Part shown: positions 32,110 to 32,813 of the stretch, piece after piece
How the letters are laid out: each line of letters opens with the position of its first letter
Numbering within the stretch: position 1 is the first letter of the stretch
Source: a virus
Direction: 5' to 3' (one strand)
Virus record (IMG/VR): IMGVR_UViG_3300049736_000164
Location: 1-32,813 of that record
Length of the DNA stretch: 32,813 nt
Position numbers and translations under genes: made by a program
The notes under the pieces: generated by a model
What the model was told of the DNA's origin: nothing
Seen by the model: the letters and a program-made list of their open reading frames with translations, nothing else
Databases searched by the model: none

Positions 32110-32379
32110 ATGACTGATGAAGAAGATCCAGACAACATAGTACATATAGAGTTTAGTCCTGATGGGCCTAAGACTTCTGCTAGTGTTATTAAATTTTTAA
32201 GTACCAAAAGTAAGAATATAGTTGGTATCACTTGCATTGTTGAGTTTGATGATGGTAGGATGGGTTTATATGCGAATGATAAGGATATACATTCCTTTTT
32301 GTTTGAACAAAGGTTTTTAAAATATTTTGTAGATCAGGAGTTTGAAGGAAGAATTGGCTTATACACAGAAGAAAAGTAA
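32110..32379 (+). CDS. Hypothetical small acidic protein between terminase genes
   Basis: An 89-residue protein with an acidic N-terminus and two beta segments (I-V-E-F-D-D-G-R-M-G-L-Y, F-E-G-R-I-G-L-Y). Its stop overlaps the next start (TAATG). No family recognised. Confidence 0.5.
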   Translation: MTDEEDPDNIVHIEFSPDGPKTSASVIKFLSTKSKNIVGITCIVEFDDGRMGLYANDKDIHSFLFEQRFLKYFVDQEFEGRIGLYTEEK

Positions 32380-32540
32380 TGGTAAAAAGAAATCAACAGC
32401 TGTACCGCCCAAGGGTAGAAGAAAGCTTAGCACACTGCGTGCAATGTCAAAGAAGTCTAAGGCGTACTGATAAATACGTCATCAATATGTTAGATGATTT
32501 TACTTGCCTAGCCTGTTATGAGAGCTTAGATGCAACTTAA
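32379..32540 (+). CDS. Small zinc-ribbon protein
   Basis: A 53-residue frame between the preceding gene (TAATG overlap) and the large terminase start, which it overlaps by 11 nt. Two C-x-x-C pairs (C20/C23 and C43/C46) 19 residues apart suggest a zinc ribbon. Coupling at both ends supports it as real. A packaging-related or DNA-binding role is possible. Confidence 0.6.
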   Translation: MVKRNQQLYRPRVEESLAHCVQCQRSLRRTDKYVINMLDDFTCLACYESLDAT

Positions 32541-32813
32541 GTACAAACCCGATGGTGCAACTCTTAAAAAGTTTATGAAGGATGATAGCTTCTTTAGAGG
32601 ATTGCGTGGTCCTGTTGGTAGCGGTAAGTCTGTTGCCTGTTGTATTGAGATATTCAGGAGATGTTTGCTACAAAAGCCTAATGAAGATGGTGTACGCAAA
32701 TCAAGATGGGCAGTTATAAGGAATACCAACCCACAATTAAGGACAACTACCATTAAGACTTGGATAGATTGGTTTCCAGAGAATGACTGGGGTAGGTTTA
32801 GATGGTCTGTACC
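32530..32813 (+). CDS. Terminase large subunit, N-terminal part
   Basis: The first 94 residues, cut by the window end. The Walker A motif G-P-V-G-S-G-K-S at 27-34 is in the usual place for T7/podovirus TerL, followed by R-R-C and the W-A-V-I-R-N-T segment leading to the next beta strand. It is the ATPase/nuclease motor that packages DNA. By synteny the portal gene should follow, and the portal end appears at the window start. Confidence 0.9.
   Translation, partial: MQLKYKPDGATLKKFMKDDSFFRGLRGPVGSGKSVACCIEIFRRCLLQKPNEDGVRKSRWAVIRNTNPQLRTTTIKTWIDWFPENDWGRFRWSV

Overview
The window is most of the genome of a small podovirus (short-tailed, T7-like virion) that is AT-rich throughout. It ends inside the large terminase gene and begins inside the C-terminus of the portal gene. 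In T7-like phages these two genes are neighbours, so the window probably wraps a circular or circularly permuted genome missing only the rest of terL and most of the portal gene (inference: about 36 kb in total). The low GC, very small genes, T7-like virion set and lack of any visible DNA or RNA polymerase suggest a marine phage of a streamlined alphaproteobacterium, for example the HTVC010P-type pelagiphages. That placement is inference; no search was run.

Layout. The plus strand carries the late genes: portal C-terminus, a Bbp19-like protein, scaffold, a gp13-like protein, major capsid, a small capsid-associated protein and a strong terminator (1-2979). Then come tail tubular proteins A and B, three internal virion proteins, a T7-type tail fibre, a fibre chaperone, a giant collagen/propeller fibre, a lysis cassette and a metallophosphoesterase (2987-23524). 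From about 31366 the plus strand resumes with a membrane protein, small terminase, two small genes and the start of the large terminase. The minus strand carries the early genes, read from 30304 down to 23148. They include many short, stop-start-coupled open reading frames, two HTH/winged-helix proteins, two overprinted replication-type genes, a YqaJ-type exonuclease, a likely annealing protein, SSB, and a protein carrying only the DNA-binding domain IV of DnaA.

The remarkable part is 29.3-31.4 kb, the divergent control region. It holds a cluster of DnaA-box-like sequences, two long hairpins nested in a closing stem, and an inverted duplication of the start of the neighbouring gene that leaves a 29-codon mini-gene. 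Next to these is about 680 bp packed with at least 14 hairpins, some mutually exclusive, which reads like a large ornate structured RNA. On the other side of the 213-aa gene lies a second structured stretch (29344-29621) ending on the minus strand in a terminator-like stem plus T6 just ahead of a gene.

Working model (inference): the phage uses host polymerases and replisome. A domain-IV-only DnaA binds boxes in the control region or competes at the host origin, a helicase-loader-like protein may bring in the host helicase, and SSB, the annealing protein and the exonuclease drive recombination-dependent replication. The ornate RNA region sits at the centre of this regulatory hub and is the best candidate for an undescribed element.
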